NCBI RefSeq assembly: GCF_036488675.1
Contig: NZ_CP133148.1
Location: 620,001-684,000, forward strand
DNA from: Sinorhizobium chiapasense
Lineage (GTDB): Bacteria > Pseudomonadota > Alphaproteobacteria > Rhizobiales > Rhizobiaceae
Reading direction: 5' to 3'
DNA: 64,000 nt
Under the pieces are notes generated by a model. It was not told the origin of the DNA and searched no databases. It saw only the letters and a program-made list of their open reading frames with translations. The position numbers and the translations under genes were made by a program. Shown here piece by piece: positions 1 through 7,465 of this stretch. The stretch's first letter is position 1, and each line of letters begins with the position of its first letter.

Positions 1-1
1 T

Positions 2-625
2 CTCTATCTGACCACGTCGCAGCGCGGGCTGATCCCGACGCGCCTGCAGTCGGTTTCGGAAGTGTCCTACGAGTTCATTGCGTCGATGCTTCGCGAAGGG
101 GCAGGCAGCCACGGGATGAAATTCTTCCCGATGGTGTTCTCGCTGTTCATGTTCATCCTGACGGCAAACCTGCTCGGCATGTTTCCCTACTTCTTCACGG
201 TAACGAGCCAGATCATCGTCACCTTCGCTCTGGCCGTGTTCGTCATCGGTACCGTCATTCTCTATGGTTTCTACAAGCACGGTCTGGGCTTTTTGAAGCT
301 TTTCGTGCCGCACGGCGTGCCGGGGGTTTTGCTGCCGCTGGTCGTTGCGATCGAAATCATTTCGTTCCTTTCCCGTCCCATCAGCCTCTCGGTCCGTCTG
401 TTCGCCAATATGCTGGCCGGCCACATCACGCTGAAGGTCTTCGCGGGCTTCGTCACCTCGTTGAGCGCCCTTGGCGCGCTCGGCATCGGCGGTGCGATCC
501 TGCCTCTCATCATGACCGTCGCCATTACCGGTCTTGAGTTCCTCGTTTGCTTCCTTCAGGCCTATGTCTTTGCGGTGCTGACCTGCATGTACCTCAACGA
601 CGCCGTCCATCCGGGAAGCCACTAA
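2..625 (+). CDS. atpB: F0F1 ATP synthase subunit a (5' end outside window)
   Basis: Membrane subunit a of the F0 sector, which forms the two proton half-channels against the c-ring. The reading frame is open from the left edge, so the true start lies outside; 207 residues are visible of about 250 usual for the family. Several hydrophobic segments are present. The family signature [12 protein letters not shown] carries the essential arginine, whose codon starts at 395. An in-frame GTG at 62 is internal, because the upstream codons continue the conserved sequence. It is followed by the genes for subunits c, b' and b, the standard alphaproteobacterial F0 order. Identification is secure. Confidence 0.96.
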   Translation, partial: LYLTTSQRGLIPTRLQSVSEVSYEFIASMLREGAGSHGMKFFPMVFSLFMFILTANLLGMFPYFFTVTSQIIVTFALAVFVIGTVILYGFYKHGLGFLKLFVPHGVPGVLLPLVVAIEIISFLSRPISLSVRLFANMLAGHITLKVFAGFVTSLSALGALGIGGAILPLIMTVAITGLEFLVCFLQAYVFAVLTCMYLNDAVHPGSH

Positions 626-709
626 GGAATAACAGTCGCTGGCTTCCGCCCGGGTCCTCCGGCGGAAGCACAAATCCTAGCCGCAACACCATTTCGAAGG
701 AGTTCAATC

Positions 710-937
710 ATGGAAGCGGAAGCAGCAAAGTTCATCGGTGCAGGTCTTGCATGCCTCGGTATGGCCGGCACGGCTCTCGGCCTCGGCAACATCTTCGGCA
801 GCTACCTGTCCGGCGCGCTGCGCAACCCGTCGGCTGCTGACGGCCAGTTCGGCCGCCTCGTATTCGGCTTCGCCGTTACGGAAGCTCTGGGCATCTTCTC
901 GCTGCTCGTAGCCCTGCTCCTCCTCTTCGCCGTCTAA
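710..937 (+). CDS. atpE: F0F1 ATP synthase subunit c
   Basis: Proteolipid subunit of the rotating c-ring, 75 residues, the usual size. It has two hydrophobic helices joined by the polar loop with RNP at residues 38-40. The proton-carrying acidic residue is Glu58 in VTEALGIF. A strong ribosome binding site (aaggag) precedes the ATG. It lies 84 bases after atpB, in the same transcription unit. Confidence 0.97.
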   Translation: MEAEAAKFIGAGLACLGMAGTALGLGNIFGSYLSGALRNPSAADGQFGRLVFGFAVTEALGIFSLLVALLLLFAV

Positions 938-1014
938 TACCGACCGAAGTTTTGGCCGCGGCCTCGCTCAGAGGCCGCGGCCGCGCATATTCTTGAGTGC
1001 ACCTGGAGGTGAGC

Positions 1015-1626
1015 ATGTTTGTGACCGCGGCTTATGCCCAGTCAACCACCACTGAAGGCGAAGCACACGATCCCGCTGCGGCCGGCGAGGTGCACACCGA
1101 AACGGGTGTGGCCCCCGAAGGCGAACACGGCACGGGCGTGTTCCCGCCTTTCGATTCGACCCATTTCGCATCGCAGTTGCTCTGGCTCGCGATCACGTTC
1201 GGCCTCTTCTATCTGCTGATGTCGAAGGTCATCATTCCGCGCATTGGCGGCATTCTCGAAACCCGCCACGACCGGATCGCTCAGGATCTGGATGAAGCGT
1301 CGCGCCTTAAAGGCGAAGCTGACGCTGCCATCGCGTCCTACGAGCAGGAACTGGCAAGCGCCAGGGCCAAGGGGCATTCGATCGCCGACACGGCGCGCGA
1401 AGCTGCCAAGGCCAGGGCAACTGCCGACCGGACCGCGGTCGAGGGCGATCTTGCGAAGAAGATCACCGCCGCCGAAACGCGCATCGCCGATATCAAGTCC
1501 AAGGCGCTTGCCGATGTCGGCGCCATTGCCGAGGAAACGGCCACCGCCGTCGTCAAGCAACTGATCGGTGGAACCGTCACCAAGGCCGAGATCGCTGCCG
1601 CCGTCAAGGCATCGGCAGGCAACTGA
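1015..1626 (+). CDS. atpG: F0F1 ATP synthase subunit b'
   Basis: Peripheral stalk subunit b' (atpF2/atpG in rhizobia), about 203 residues. A polar N-terminal stretch precedes one membrane helix ([17 protein letters not shown]). A long alanine- and charge-rich coiled coil follows and reaches the F1 head. A GTG at 997 is in frame, but ggaggtg at 1005-1011 lies four bases before the ATG at 1015, which I take as the start. The presence of both b' and b, as in photosynthetic and other alphaproteobacteria, points to a heterodimeric stalk. Confidence 0.93.
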   Translation: MFVTAAYAQSTTTEGEAHDPAAAGEVHTETGVAPEGEHGTGVFPPFDSTHFASQLLWLAITFGLFYLLMSKVIIPRIGGILETRHDRIAQDLDEASRLKGEADAAIASYEQELASARAKGHSIADTAREAAKARATADRTAVEGDLAKKITAAETRIADIKSKALADVGAIAEETATAVVKQLIGGTVTKAEIAAAVKASAGN

Positions 1627-1639
1627 GGAGCAATGAACG

Positions 1640-2125
1640 ATGGCTCTTGATGCGACTTTCTATGCCCTTATCGGCCTGATCCTCTTCCTTGCTCTCATCG
1701 CCTATCTCAAGGTTCCGGGCATGATCGCCAGCGCGCTCGACGCACGCGCCGACAAGATCGGCAACGAACTGGCGGAAGCCAAGCGCCTGCGCGAAGAGGC
1801 CCAGAGCTTGGTCGCTGAATATCAGCGCAAGCGCAAGGACGCCGAGGCCGAGGCCGCCAGCATCGTTGCCGCTGCGCAGCGGGAAGCGGAAATGCTGACG
1901 GCGGAGGCCAAGCAGAAGACCGAGGAATATGTGGCGCGCCGCACGGCACTTTCCGAACAGAAGATCAAGCAGGCTGAAAGCGACGCGATCAATGCGGTCC
2001 GCTCGGCAGCCGTCGATCTGGCGATTAGCGCGGCAGAGAAGGTCTTGTCAGCCAAGACCGATGCCGGTGCGCAGGATACGCTGTTCAAGAAGGCGCTCGG
2101 CGAGGTCAAGTCTCGGCTCAACTGA
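1640..2125 (+). CDS. atpF: F0F1 ATP synthase subunit b
   Basis: Second peripheral stalk subunit, 161 residues. One N-terminal membrane helix (FYALIGLILFLALIAYLKV) is followed by a heptad-like helix rich in Ala, Glu and Lys. It starts 13 bases after the stop of the b' gene and is the last gene of the F0 operon, being followed by a rho-independent terminator. As in other alphaproteobacteria the F1 genes are not adjacent. Confidence 0.96.
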   Translation: MALDATFYALIGLILFLALIAYLKVPGMIASALDARADKIGNELAEAKRLREEAQSLVAEYQRKRKDAEAEAASIVAAAQREAEMLTAEAKQKTEEYVARRTALSEQKIKQAESDAINAVRSAAVDLAISAAEKVLSAKTDAGAQDTLFKKALGEVKSRLN

Positions 2126-2184
2126 GACGGCGACGGTCTGAAATCCGAAAGAAACCCGCCCCGCAGGCTGTGTGGAAACGAATG

Positions 2185-2213
2185 GAGGCTCCGGTTTAAC
2201 CGGGGCCTCTTTT
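2185..2213 (+). terminator. Rho-independent terminator of the F0 operon
   Basis: The sequence gaggctccgg, a loop of about five bases, and ccggggcctc form a GC-rich hairpin with one mismatch, followed directly by tttt. It lies 60 bases after the atpF stop codon. Confidence 0.85.
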
Positions 2214-2640
2214 GCATTTCGGCGTTGTCCATGCCGGCGTCGGTTTCATGTTGATGGTGCGCAGGATGTTGTACGCGAGCACCGACAGCGCCATTTCGGT
2301 CTTGGTGCCCTTGAGGTTTTTGGTGAGGAAGCGGCGCCTGCCATCGCTCCCTTGACGGTGCCGAAGGGATGCTCGGCGGCGCAACGTCGGTTGCGCATAT
2401 TCTCCGGCGTGGCCCGGTCATTCGTTCAGGTAAGTGCGCCTTCGTCGAAGTGCCTCTGGACGAACCGTCGGGCAGCCGTCGTGCATGGGGCTTGAGTGGG
2501 CAGATGACGCGGTCGCTCGGCTTTGCCACATGGAGCACGCAACGGTCCTTGTCCGTGACCTGAAGGCGCTCGAGAAACTGGTATTTCAGCGAGGGATAGG
2601 CTGCGCGTACAAGATGTCACGCGCGCCGTGACCGGCCGAC
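2196..2640 (-). pseudogene. Degenerate transposase remnant (IS5/IS1182-like C-terminal part)
   Basis: Read on the minus strand, this region gives pieces of a DDE transposase C-terminus in more than one frame. CTTAARRFVQRHFDEGAL comes from about 2430-2500. AAEHPFGTVKGAM, around the conserved glutamate, comes from about 2340-2390. FLTKNLKGTKTEMALSVLAY then follows in another frame, about 2265-2330. The frame changes and missing N-terminal half mean it cannot make an active enzyme. No inverted repeats were recognised, so the element boundaries are unknown. The family assignment rests on the HPFGT-K and EMALSVLAYN motifs. Confidence 0.72.
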
Positions 2641-2676
2641 GCGCCTGCCGTTCTCAGGCCGAATGCGCACGGGGCG

Positions 2677-3327
2677 TCAAACCTGGCGAAAGGGACGGAA
2701 ACTCATTCGGTGCAGCGAGCAGGGGCCATGGTTGCCGATCGCGTTTCGGTGCATTGCGGTGGCATAGCCGGCATGAATGGCGAAGCCATAGGCGGGGAAC
2801 GTGACGTCGGCGCGCGCCATCATGCGATCGCGGGTCACCTTGGCGACGATCGATGCGGCGGCGATCGACATCGATCGGGAATCGCCTTTGACGATCGCTT
2901 TGGCGTGGCAGGAGATGCCCGGCGGAACATCGCGGCCATCGACGAGTACGAAACGCGCGGTCGTGGAAAGACCATCGACGGCCCGCCGCATCGCGTCGAG
3001 ACTCGCCTTGAGGATATCGGTCGTGTCGATACGTGTCGCCGAAGACGAGGCGATCGACACCGTCGCCGTCGCGAGAATTTCCTCAAACAACGCTTCGCGC
3101 TGTTCCGCGCTCAGGAGCTTGCTGTCGTTGAGACCGTTCGGAATGGCGTCCGGATCGAGAATGACCGCGGCAGCAACGACCGGACCAGCCAACGGACCCC
3201 GCCCCGCCTCGTCCGCACCGGCAACAGGCCAAAAGCCATCCCGGCGAGCGGCAAGCTCGAAGCCGAAATCGGGGACTGGCAGTTCGATGGGAAAAAGCGG
3301 GGAATCGGGCGATTTGCGAGGTGACAT
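2677..3327 (-). CDS. rnhB: Ribonuclease HII
   Basis: Endonuclease that cuts the RNA strand of RNA-DNA hybrids and single ribonucleotides in DNA. It has 216 residues. The N-terminal active-site motif [15 protein letters not shown] supplies the first Asp-Glu pair. [10 protein letters not shown] follows, then LVDGRDVP with a further catalytic Asp and a conserved C-terminal [11 protein letters not shown] region. The ATG at 3327 is preceded on the minus strand by a short leader. It is read toward the transposase remnant. Confidence 0.93.
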   Translation of the reverse strand: MSPRKSPDSPLFPIELPVPDFGFELAARRDGFWPVAGADEAGRGPLAGPVVAAAVILDPDAIPNGLNDSKLLSAEQREALFEEILATATVSIASSSATRIDTTDILKASLDAMRRAVDGLSTTARFVLVDGRDVPPGISCHAKAIVKGDSRSMSIAAASIVAKVTRDRMMARADVTFPAYGFAIHAGYATAMHRNAIGNHGPCSLHRMSFRPFRQV

Positions 3328-3448
3328 GCAGGGGACACTTGCATATTCGCCCGATTCCCTTCAAGCCCCCCGGTACGAGTGCGGCGGTGACCGGGAGGAA
3401 AACCAGCGCCACCCTGAGGCGGGGAGGGCGCCGGAACCGAGGATTTGC

Positions 3449-3529
3449 ATGAACGATGCTATCGAACTCCTGTCACAGAGGAGATCGGCTTGTATTTGGC
3501 GGGAATTCTCAGGAGTGCGGAGATCCTAA
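3449..3529 (+). pseudogene. Possible 5' remnant of a nitroreductase-like gene
   Basis: A 26-codon frame begins with MNDAIELLSQRRS. This resembles the N-terminus of nitroreductase-family flavoproteins (an acidic helix ending in RRS), then loses similarity and stops at 3529. The stop overlaps the stop codon of the convergent radical SAM gene. The match covers only about 13 residues and could be chance. It could also be a genuine short peptide. No function can be claimed. Confidence 0.25.
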
Positions 3530-4683
3530 AGCAGTGACAGTTGCACCCCCATTCCGAGCGGCGGCACGAAGACATCATTCCTGAGTTGCCGGCGCGTCAG
3601 GTTTAGCCCCAGGCGCTTGGCAGCAAGTTCGAAGCGCCGGCCGATCTGCCAGGCATAAGGACCGGCCCCTTTCATGCGCTTGCCGAACTCGGCGTCATAG
3701 TCCTTGCCGCCCCGCATGGAGCGGATCAGCGACATGACGTGGCGGTAGCGGTCCGGATAATTGCGCAGCAGCCAGTCGCGAAAGAGGGGGCTTACTTCGA
3801 GCGGCAGCCGCAGCAGCACGTAGCTCGCTTCCGACGCGCCCGCCGTCTTCGCCGAATCGAGCACGCGTTCGATCTCATGGTCGTTCAGCGCCGGAATGAT
3901 CGGTGAAACCAGAACACCGGTGGGGATGCCCGCATCCGAGATGGCGCGGATCGCCTCGAGCCGCTTTGTCGGCGTCGATGCCCGCGGCTCCATCGTGCGC
4001 GCCAGTTTTCGATCGAGTGTGGTTACCGAAATGCCGACCCGCGCGAGACCCATTTCCGCCATCGGGGCAAGCAGATCGATGTCGCGGGTCACCATGGCCG
4101 ACTTGGTGACGATCATCACCGGGTGGTTTGCCGCCTTCAACACTTCGAGAACCTGGCGCATGATCCGCCATTCCTTCTCGATAGGCTGATAAGGATCGGT
4201 ATTGGTGCCGATGGCAATCGGGCGAACCTTGTAGTCTGGCCTTGCCAATTCGCGCTCCAGCAAACGCGGGGCGTCCGGCTTGGCGAAAAGCTTGGACTCG
4301 AAATCGAGGCCCGCCGAGAGGCCCATATAGGCATGGGTGGGGCGGGCAAAACAATAGATGCAGCCGTGCTCGCAGCCGCGATAGGGATTGATCGAACGGT
4401 CGAAACCAATGTCCGGAGACTCGTTGCGCGTGATAACCGCGCGGGGCTTCTCGACCTGGACCTCCGTCTTGAAGGGCGGCAGTTCCTCGATGCTCTCCCA
4501 ACCGTCGTCGAAGACCTCGCGTGTTTGCGGTTCGAAGCGACCCGACATGTTGAGGCCGGCGCCGCGGCCGCGCCGGCGATCGATGTCGATCCTCAGGCCC
4601 GTTCCCTTGATCCTTGCTTCGGCCATGTCCGCGGTGTTGGCGGGCGCAAGGGCGCCCTGCCTCAATTGAGACAGCTCGGTCAT
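3526..4683 (-). CDS. Radical SAM protein, PA0069/Rv2578c type
   Basis: Predicted radical S-adenosylmethionine enzyme of 385 residues, related in overall form to spore photoproduct lyase-like proteins. The [4Fe-4S] cluster motif is RGCEHGCIYCFARP, with cysteines at about residues 104, 108 and 111 (CX3CX2C). It is followed by the partial TIM barrel with TNTDPYQPIE and ARVGISVTTLD. Substrate and product are unknown for this subfamily. The ATG at 4683 follows ccgaggagat at good spacing. The gene stands alone on the minus strand. Confidence 0.85.
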   Translation of the reverse strand: MTELSQLRQGALAPANTADMAEARIKGTGLRIDIDRRRGRGAGLNMSGRFEPQTREVFDDGWESIEELPPFKTEVQVEKPRAVITRNESPDIGFDRSINPYRGCEHGCIYCFARPTHAYMGLSAGLDFESKLFAKPDAPRLLERELARPDYKVRPIAIGTNTDPYQPIEKEWRIMRQVLEVLKAANHPVMIVTKSAMVTRDIDLLAPMAEMGLARVGISVTTLDRKLARTMEPRASTPTKRLEAIRAISDAGIPTGVLVSPIIPALNDHEIERVLDSAKTAGASEASYVLLRLPLEVSPLFRDWLLRNYPDRYRHVMSLIRSMRGGKDYDAEFGKRMKGAGPYAWQIGRRFELAAKRLGLNLTRRQLRNDVFVPPLGMGVQLSLL

Positions 4684-4864
4684 CGATATCTCCTCGGAAA
4701 CAGACGGGCTCCGTTTCGTTGCTGATTATTTTCCTATCGCAGAAGGCGGAACAAAGCAAGAACAAACTTGAGCATCTGAGCGATAGGAGATCACCACCGA
4801 GCATGCCGAACCGGGCAAGCCCGGTGCCTGTAGCATTTGTGAGTGCAATGCGGTAGGAACGACT

Positions 4865-5395
4865 ATGCTGACGATCATCATGGAAACACGGGACAACGAG
4901 GCCGAACTCGCGCAGACGCTGTCGGTGCTTGTTGCCGGCGCCGTGGAGGGCCTCGTCAGTGACGTCATCATTCTCGATCACGGTTCGAAAGACGGTTCGC
5001 TGCGTGTCGCTGATGCTGCTGGCTGCCGTTTTTGCGTCGATTGGGACCTGGGCGACATTGTCCGTTCGGCACGCGGCCAATGGTTGATGTTCCTGGAGCC
5101 GGGCGCACGGCCTACAGGGCGCTGGGTGGACGAGCTTCTTGAATATGTGTCGCTCAACAGAAATCCGGCGCGGTTCTCTCCCTCACGAATGCATCGCCGC
5201 CCGCTGTTAAGTCGCCTCTCGCGCAGGGCGCGCCCACTTGAGACAGGCTTCCTGATGCAGAAGTGCGATGCGATCGCCGTCGCCCGCGCGAACATGCGGC
5301 TGAGCGACATGGTCAATATTCGTGCCGCGCGCAAACTGGTGACTGAGCTTGTTCCCGCCTGGGTAGCGGCCGGCAAGCGACCGGCAGCGGAGTAG
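4865..5395 (+). CDS. Short glycosyltransferase family 2-like protein
   Basis: A 176-residue protein with the N-terminal half of a GT-A fold. An initial beta strand (LTIIMETRDNEAEL) is followed by DVIILDHGSKDGSL, which occupies the place of the nucleotide-binding VDDGSTDGT motif. GQWLMFLEPGARP resembles the DxD-containing segment but lacks a clear DxD. At this length it may transfer a sugar poorly or not at all. Acceptor and donor are unknown. It is transcribed away from the radical SAM gene. Confidence 0.65.
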   Translation: MLTIIMETRDNEAELAQTLSVLVAGAVEGLVSDVIILDHGSKDGSLRVADAAGCRFCVDWDLGDIVRSARGQWLMFLEPGARPTGRWVDELLEYVSLNRNPARFSPSRMHRRPLLSRLSRRARPLETGFLMQKCDAIAVARANMRLSDMVNIRAARKLVTELVPAWVAAGKRPAAE

Positions 5396-5410
5396 TCGCT
5401 GGCTACTGGA

Positions 5411-5473
5411 TGTTTCCTTAAATCGTAGCCGATTTAGGGTTAAAGATATGCAGCAATGCAAAGGTCGCTGTAG
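5411..5473. repeat. Partial ABC-type palindromic mosaic element
   Basis: Contains ccttaaatcg-tagc-cgattta and atgcagcaatgcaaag followed by gtcgctgtag. This is the same module order as the complete copies at 6468, 20328 and 29825. The left arm is imperfect and the right module is cut short. It lies just after the glycosyltransferase gene. Confidence 0.7.
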
Positions 5474-5789
5474 GTATCGATCGCAAGAATGGGGTGCCTG
5501 TCTTGTTCGCGGCACCCCCCGAAGCGGCTCTCAAATGACCTTGCTAGCGAAAATGGCTTGCCATGCAATCCAAGGGACGGCATGTCGTATGCATCCTGCT
5601 CTTCCCCCGCCCGTGTCGTGGGATGATTTGTCTTCGCTGCGCTTGAGGATGGATGATCGGTCTTGCCTTCGGCCACCCCGCGCCGGCTGACGAGGTGGAA
5701 TTTAGCAAGTGACTGTGACGCCGGCTGTTTCGCGGGGAACAACCTGAAGCAGGATGCGGAATAATTTGCGGCCGCTGCCGAACGCGCCA
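5474..5789. other. Intergenic stretch without a recognisable gene
   Basis: About 315 bases between two repeat elements. A hairpin at 5491-5518 (ggggtgcc ... ggcacccc) could end the upstream gene but has no T tract. A minus-strand open frame across the stretch has no ribosome binding site and no family I recognise. It may hold a decayed gene. Confidence 0.4.
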
Positions 5790-5907
5790 GATCACGTTCA
5801 TGATTTTAGGTCGGATCGACCTAAAATCATGAACGTGATCGATTCTAACAAGTCGAGACGCGGGATGCGGGCGGAAAACCGCACACACCTTTCCTCATCC
5901 CGCTCTA
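5790..5907. repeat. RIME-like mosaic element with a 51-base perfect palindrome
   Basis: Bases 5790-5840 form a perfect inverted repeat: two 24-base arms around the loop gat. A second hairpin module follows, gcgggatgcgggcggaaaac ... tcctcatcccgc. The same two modules occur in reverse orientation at 44036-44147. The last bases, ctcta, contain the complement of the moaB stop codon. This architecture matches the rhizobial intergenic mosaic elements called RIME. Confidence 0.85.
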
Positions 5908-6447
5908 GCCGCGTTTGAGATGCTCGTCCAACCGCGGCATTATTTCAACGAAATTGCAGGGCATGTGCCGATAGTCGAGCTGCTGCTTCAGGATGCCGTC
6001 CCAGGCGTCCTTGCAGGCGCCCGGCGATCCGGGCAGGACGAAGATGAACGTGGCATTGGCGACACCGCCCGTGGCTCGCGACTGGATCGTCGACGTGCCG
6101 ATCTTCTCGTAGGAGATCCTGTGAAACACTTCGGAAAAGCCGTCCATGCGCTTTTCGAAAAGGGGCTCAAGCGCCTCCGGCGTCACGTCGCGGCCGGTGA
6201 AGCCGGTGCCTCCGGTGGTAATGACTACGTCGATCGCATCGTCCAGCGTCCAGGCCCTCACTTGATCGTAGATCTTCTGCCGGTCGTCCGGGACGATCGC
6301 CCTTGCTTCGAGCCGATGGCCGGCCTCACGGATGCGCGCCTCAAGCGTGTCGCCTGACCTGTCGTCAGCGCGCGTGCGCGTGTCGGATACCGTAAGAACG
6401 GCAATGCCGACGGGAATGAAGGAGCGGCCTTCGTCGATGCCAGGCAT
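5905..6447 (-). CDS. moaB: Molybdenum cofactor biosynthesis protein B
   Basis: A 180-residue MogA/MoaB-fold protein predicted to adenylylate molybdopterin during molybdenum cofactor synthesis. Seen are the N-terminal VLTVSDTRT, the pterin-binding VITTGGTGFTGRDVTPEAL and the C-terminal FVLPGSPGACKDAW. The start ATG at 6447 follows gagaggat. No other moa or moe gene is nearby. Its stop codon lies at the edge of the mosaic element at 5790-5907. Confidence 0.9.
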   Translation of the reverse strand: MPGIDEGRSFIPVGIAVLTVSDTRTRADDRSGDTLEARIREAGHRLEARAIVPDDRQKIYDQVRAWTLDDAIDVVITTGGTGFTGRDVTPEALEPLFEKRMDGFSEVFHRISYEKIGTSTIQSRATGGVANATFIFVLPGSPGACKDAWDGILKQQLDYRHMPCNFVEIMPRLDEHLKRG

Positions 6448-6467
6448 TGGGTGCTATCCTCTCCCTC

Positions 6468-6569
6468 TGCTGCATGATTCCTTAAATCGGAATCGATTTA
6501 AGGAATCATGCAGCAATTCAAAGTGCTACAGCGACCTTTGCGCGCCTGATCGGATGCGCGGCGCTGTGG
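6468..6569. repeat. Complete ABC-type palindromic mosaic element
   Basis: A perfect palindrome (6468-6489 and 6494-6515, arms of 22 bases, loop gaat) is followed by attcaaagtgctacagcg. A second hairpin, acagcgacctttgcgcgcct ... gcgcggcgctgt, completes it. Copies of this unit occur at 20328 and, reversed, at 29825, with fragments at 5411 and 30918. It overlaps the last codons of ispE. Confidence 0.88.
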
Positions 6570-7461
6570 TTCGCGCGGCGCAAACGTACCATTCCGGATG
6601 GCTGGCGGAAATACGCTCGGCGGCCCGATGCGCCCTTTCGTCGCTGTCGAACAGGCCGAAGCAGGTGGCGCCGGAGCCGGACATGCGTACAAGCGTGCCG
6701 CCCGCCGCCTTCAGGCAGCCTGATACCTCCTCGATCGCAGGAACGAGCCCCCGCACGGGGCCCTCCAGATCATTGCGCATATCGGCCATCGCCGACAACC
6801 ATTCCGCCGCTGTGTTCACACCTTTCGGCAGGACGAGCGGTGGATTCGTCTTGTTGACGAGCGACCGGAAGATCATCGGTGTCGAAACGGCGACCAGCGG
6901 ATTGACGAGGACGATCGCGAAAGACGGGAGATCGGGAAGGGCGGTGATCTTCTCGCCAATTCCCGCGGCCAGAAGCGGCCCGCCGTCGAGGCACATCGGC
7001 ACGTCCGCGCCGAGTTCGAGCGCGACGGCATCGAGCTTCGCCGGCTCCACGGACCCGCCCCACAGCATAAGGAGACCCCGAAGGGTTGCCGCCGCGTCCG
7101 CCGAGCCGCCGCCAATGCCGGAGGCCACGGGCAGGTTCTTTTCGAGATGGAGGTGGACGGGACCGGCGGCGATGCCTCGTGAGGTCAGTTCGCTCCGCAA
7201 CAGGTCGCGCGCGTGCAACACCAGATTGCCGCCCCTGCTTTCCGCTGAAAGCGGCAACTCGTCCGAGAAGCGTCCGGACACGGTGAAGCGGTCGCCATCA
7301 GCCAACGCAAGACCGATCCGGTCGCCGCAGTCCGCGAAAGTAACAAGGCTTTCCAGAAGATGGTGGCCGTCGGCGCGCTGGCCGACGACATGCAGCGCGA
7401 GATTGATCTTGGCGGGCGCCGCGCATGTCAGCGCGAAGCCCGGAATGCCGTCCTGATGCAT
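6526..7461 (-). CDS. ispE: 4-diphosphocytidyl-2-C-methyl-D-erythritol kinase
   Basis: GHMP kinase of the non-mevalonate isoprenoid pathway. It phosphorylates CDP-methylerythritol at the 2-hydroxyl. It has 311 residues. The N-terminal AKINLALHVVGQRADGHHLL and the ATP-binding loop PVASGIGGGSADAAATL are clear, and RMSGSGATCFGLF is the third GHMP motif. The ATG at 7461 lies four bases after the stop of the TPR gene, so the two are probably co-transcribed. The last dozen residues and the stop are encoded inside the mosaic element at 6468-6569. Another pathway gene, dxs, is in this window at 51.6 kb. Confidence 0.95.
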   Translation of the reverse strand: MHQDGIPGFALTCAAPAKINLALHVVGQRADGHHLLESLVTFADCGDRIGLALADGDRFTVSGRFSDELPLSAESRGGNLVLHARDLLRSELTSRGIAAGPVHLHLEKNLPVASGIGGGSADAAATLRGLLMLWGGSVEPAKLDAVALELGADVPMCLDGGPLLAAGIGEKITALPDLPSFAIVLVNPLVAVSTPMIFRSLVNKTNPPLVLPKGVNTAAEWLSAMADMRNDLEGPVRGLVPAIEEVSGCLKAAGGTLVRMSGSGATCFGLFDSDERAHRAAERISASHPEWYVCAARTTAPRIRSGAQRSL

Positions 7462-7465
7462 ATTC

